A DNA stretch of 64,000 nucleotides. Source: an uncultured Clostridium sp. Its GTDB lineage: Bacteria; Bacillota; Clostridia; TANB77; CAG-508. The translations under genes and the position numbers were made by a program. Location of the stretch: the NCBI GenBank assembly GCA_900552135.1, contig URYN01000002.1, positions 62,001 to 126,000 on the forward strand, read 5' to 3'. Below are positions 62,354-64,000 of the stretch, piece after piece. The notes below the pieces were generated by a model. The model saw only the letters and a program-made list of their open reading frames with translations. It was not told the DNA's origin and did not search any database. Positions within the stretch are counted from its first letter, which is position 1; every line of letters starts with the position of its first letter.

Positions 62354-63316
62354 ATGGCTTATAATTTAAAAGAAGTAATTGCTAAAAAGCCTTCAAGATT
62401 TACAGCTGGTCACAGAATGTGTGCTGGTTGTGGTGCTCCCCCTGTTGCGAGAATGGTTATGAGAGCTTTACACGAGAATGACCACGCTGTTGTTGCAAAT
62501 GCAACTGGATGTATGGAAGTTTCTACTTGCATTTATCCATACACAGCATGGACAGATTCATATATTCATACAGCATTCGAGTGTGCAAGTGCAACTTGTT
62601 CTGGTGCTGAGGCAGCTTACAAATCTTTAAAGAAACAAGGAAAGCTTGAAGAAAAAGACGGAAGTCAAACCAAATTCATCGCATTCGGTGGAGACGGTGG
62701 AACTTATGATATAGGACTTCAATCTCTTTCAGGTGCAATGGAAAGAGGTCATGATATGACTTATGTATGCTACGATAACGGTGCATATATGAACACAGGA
62801 ATTCAACGTTCATCTGCGACTCCAAAATTTGCAGATACAACTACATCTCCTGCCGGTTCAGTAATTCCCGGTAAAATGCAATCAAGAAAAGACTTAGGAA
62901 TGATAATGGCAGCACATCATTTACCTTATGTTGCTCAAAGTATCGCAGTTGGAAACTTTAAGGACCTCTATGAGAAAGCCGAAAAAGCAATATATACTGA
63001 AGGTCCTACATTCTTAAATGTTCTAGCTCCTTGCCCTCGTGGCTGGGGTTACCCAACAGAAGATTTAATGAAGATTAATAAGCTTGCAATAGATACATGC
63101 TATTGGCCATTGTTCGAGGTTGTTGACGGTGTATATCATATTACATACAAACCTGCAAAAAAATTACCTGTAGAAGAATTCTTACGTCCTCAAAAACGTT
63201 TCAAACATCTTTTCAAGCCAGGAAACGAATGGATGATAGAGGAATTCCAAAAAGAAGTTGACAAGAGATGGCAAGAGCTGTTAAACTTAGAAGAGATGAC
63301 AAATAAAGCAGAATAA
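62354..63316 (+). CDS. porB: 2-oxoacid:ferredoxin oxidoreductase, beta (TPP) subunit
   Basis: 320 residues: FTAGHRMCAGCGAPP with Fe-S cysteines, GGDGGTYDIGLQSLSGAMERG as the TPP-binding motif, YDNGAYMNTGIQRSSATP, and a later Cys in LAPCPRGW. Completes the por complex that makes acyl-CoA and reduced ferredoxin. Followed by a GC-rich multi-arm hairpin. Confidence 0.95.
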   Translation: MAYNLKEVIAKKPSRFTAGHRMCAGCGAPPVARMVMRALHENDHAVVANATGCMEVSTCIYPYTAWTDSYIHTAFECASATCSGAEAAYKSLKKQGKLEEKDGSQTKFIAFGGDGGTYDIGLQSLSGAMERGHDMTYVCYDNGAYMNTGIQRSSATPKFADTTTSPAGSVIPGKMQSRKDLGMIMAAHHLPYVAQSIAVGNFKDLYEKAEKAIYTEGPTFLNVLAPCPRGWGYPTEDLMKINKLAIDTCYWPLFEVVDGVYHITYKPAKKLPVEEFLRPQKRFKHLFKPGNEWMIEEFQKEVDKRWQELLNLEEMTNKAE

Positions 63317-63323
63317 ATTAAAT

Positions 63324-63377
63324 TTCGCCCAAAGGTCGCCAAAAGGCGCCCAACGGGGACGCCCCTTTTTGGGCGAA
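63324..63377 (+). terminator. GC-rich multi-arm hairpin after porB
   Basis: Outer stem TTCGCCCAAA / TTTGGGCGAA. Inside, either two hairpins (CGCC-AAAA-GGCG; GGGG-ACG-CCCC) or one alternative arm (GGCG-CCC / GGG-CGCC). Much richer in G and C than its surroundings. May act as terminator or processing element between porB and the ferredoxin gene. Confidence 0.7.
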
Positions 63378-63470
63378 GTAAATAATAATGCTATTTATAT
63401 AAAAATATAATAAATACTTTCATTCCAAAGGGGTAATCTTTTTAGAATGAAATAAAAGGTGGTGAAATTT

Positions 63471-63641
63471 ATGGCATATAAAATTACAGATAAATGCATC
63501 GCTTGTGGAGCATGTGCAGCTAACTGTCCAGTTTCTTGCATATCTGACAAGGGAGATAAATACGAAATAGATTCTTCTATGTGCATAAGCTGTGGAACAT
63601 GTGCAAGTGTTTGCCCAGTTGGTGCTCCAGAAGAGGAATAA
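63471..63641 (+). CDS. 2[4Fe-4S] ferredoxin
   Basis: 56 residues: CIACGACAANCPVSC and CISCGTCASVCPVGA, the clostridial double-cluster ferredoxin. Likely electron acceptor of the por complex. Start at 63471 with GGTGGTG upstream; a GTG 12 bases earlier overlaps that site. Confidence 0.95.
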   Translation: MAYKITDKCIACGACAANCPVSCISDKGDKYEIDSSMCISCGTCASVCPVGAPEEE

Positions 63642-63647
63642 AAATAT

Positions 63648-63694
63648 AAGAATTCGGTTATTAAATGAAAATTTAATAACCGAATTCTTTTTTG
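63648..63694. terminator. Convergent terminator (ferredoxin / ricT)
   Basis: Perfect 19-bp stem at 63648-63666 and 63671-63689 with a GAAA loop, and T-runs on both strands. Confidence 0.95.
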
Positions 63695-63707
63695 TTTTTA
63701 CTTACTT

Positions 63708-64000
63708 TTAGTAGTCTTCTCCCTGATTTTGATCTCTTGTTTTCTTGTCTTGTTTTTCAAGTGCTTCTAGCTTTTTAAGCTCTTTTATGTTTTCTATTTC
63801 TTCAGAATTTTCTTCTTCGACTTTACTAGTTGGCGCTTTTATAACTTTTACGTCTTTTGCATCATAAGATTTATATGTAGTAACATCATCTTTTTTGAAT
63901 TGTACTTTTACTCTTTCTTTTAGTACTTCTTCGCTAACAATTGTTCCTTCTCCATCTTCTGTTTTTACAATAGAACCTACTTTGGGAAGTTTCTTTATTT
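63708..64000 (-). CDS. ricT: RicT/YaaT (PSP1 domain) C-terminal part, truncated by window edge
   Basis: The visible frame reads KLPKVGSIVKTEDGEGTIVSEEVLKERVKVQFKKDD and ends after a Glu/Lys-rich tail in GEDY. KLPKVG..V.T..GEG.. is the conserved C-terminal block of the PSP1/YaaT family, which forms the Fe-S RicAFT complex governing RNase Y action and sporulation in Bacillus. The start and the cysteines lie outside the window. Confidence 0.75.
   Translation of the reverse strand, partial: IKKLPKVGSIVKTEDGEGTIVSEEVLKERVKVQFKKDDVTTYKSYDAKDVKVIKAPTSKVEEENSEEIENIKELKKLEALEKQDKKTRDQNQGEDY

Noticed and set aside
1..64000. CRISPR arrays, tRNA or rRNA genes, insertion sequences.
   Set aside because: No spaced direct repeats of CRISPR type, no T-arm GTTCGAATCC-like motif with cloverleaf, no rRNA sequence and no transposase frame were found.

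Overview
The window comes from an AT-rich, endospore-forming member of the Clostridia (Firmicutes), probably an uncultured gut-type anaerobe. Supporting genes are an alpha/beta SASP, a SpoVD-like PASTA transpeptidase, the 3' end of ricT (yaaT), a CtsR-McsA-McsB-ClpC heat-shock operon, GatCAB, a four-subunit ferredoxin-dependent 2-oxoacid oxidoreductase and a class D-type sortase. Ribosome binding sites are strong (AGGAGG type), and GTG and TTG starts are common. No tRNA, rRNA, CRISPR array, insertion sequence or prophage was found.

Layout. 1-4.7 kb: start of a thioester-domain surface protein, then spoVD. 5-11.2 kb: small regulator, SDR enzyme, clpC-mcsB-mcsA-ctsR operon behind a CtsR operator. 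11.4-17.1 kb: HAD phosphatase, SASP, a degenerate YgjP-like protein, a lone BRO-type gene, and the GGGtGRT / NifU-like pair. 17.2-20.2 kb: a sortase and thioester adhesin operon. 20.4-25.7 kb: hpf, yraN, dprA, comM (two frameshifts), nadD, rpsT. 26.5-30.6 kb: gatC-tmk-gatA-gatB. 30.7-31.8 kb: a divergent cassette of a 43-residue membrane peptide, a 23-bp repeat array and a ~530-nt structured RNA. 31.8-38.7 kb: membrane and envelope proteins and leuS. 39-40.4 kb: a metallopeptidase/pilin fusion. 40.6-53.8 kb: DNA repair (udg, addB, ogg), cell-wall turnover (ldcA, pgeF), yitT (frameshift), an Elp3-like radical SAM protein, rnc, acpP, an HD-GYP protein and endoA (frameshift). 54-58 kb: minD-minE-rodA-dusB. 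58-64 kb: a lectin-fold surface protein, a zinc-ribbon membrane protein, porCDAB, a ferredoxin and the end of ricT.

The most striking observation is that three genes (comM, yitT, endoA) are broken at four places by the same event: one extra C directly before a conserved Gly codon (GGN), so that the zero-frame codon at every break is CGG. I found no in-frame CGG in any intact gene of the window. This fits either a systematic sequence error or +1 frameshifting at an unassigned or quadruplet-read CGG codon. Other candidates for novelty are the structured RNA cassette at 30.7-31.8 kb, an adhesin that ends exactly at its LPRTGF sorting motif beside a sortase, the peptidase/pilin fusion, and several genes whose Shine-Dalgarno is separated from the start codon by a hairpin.
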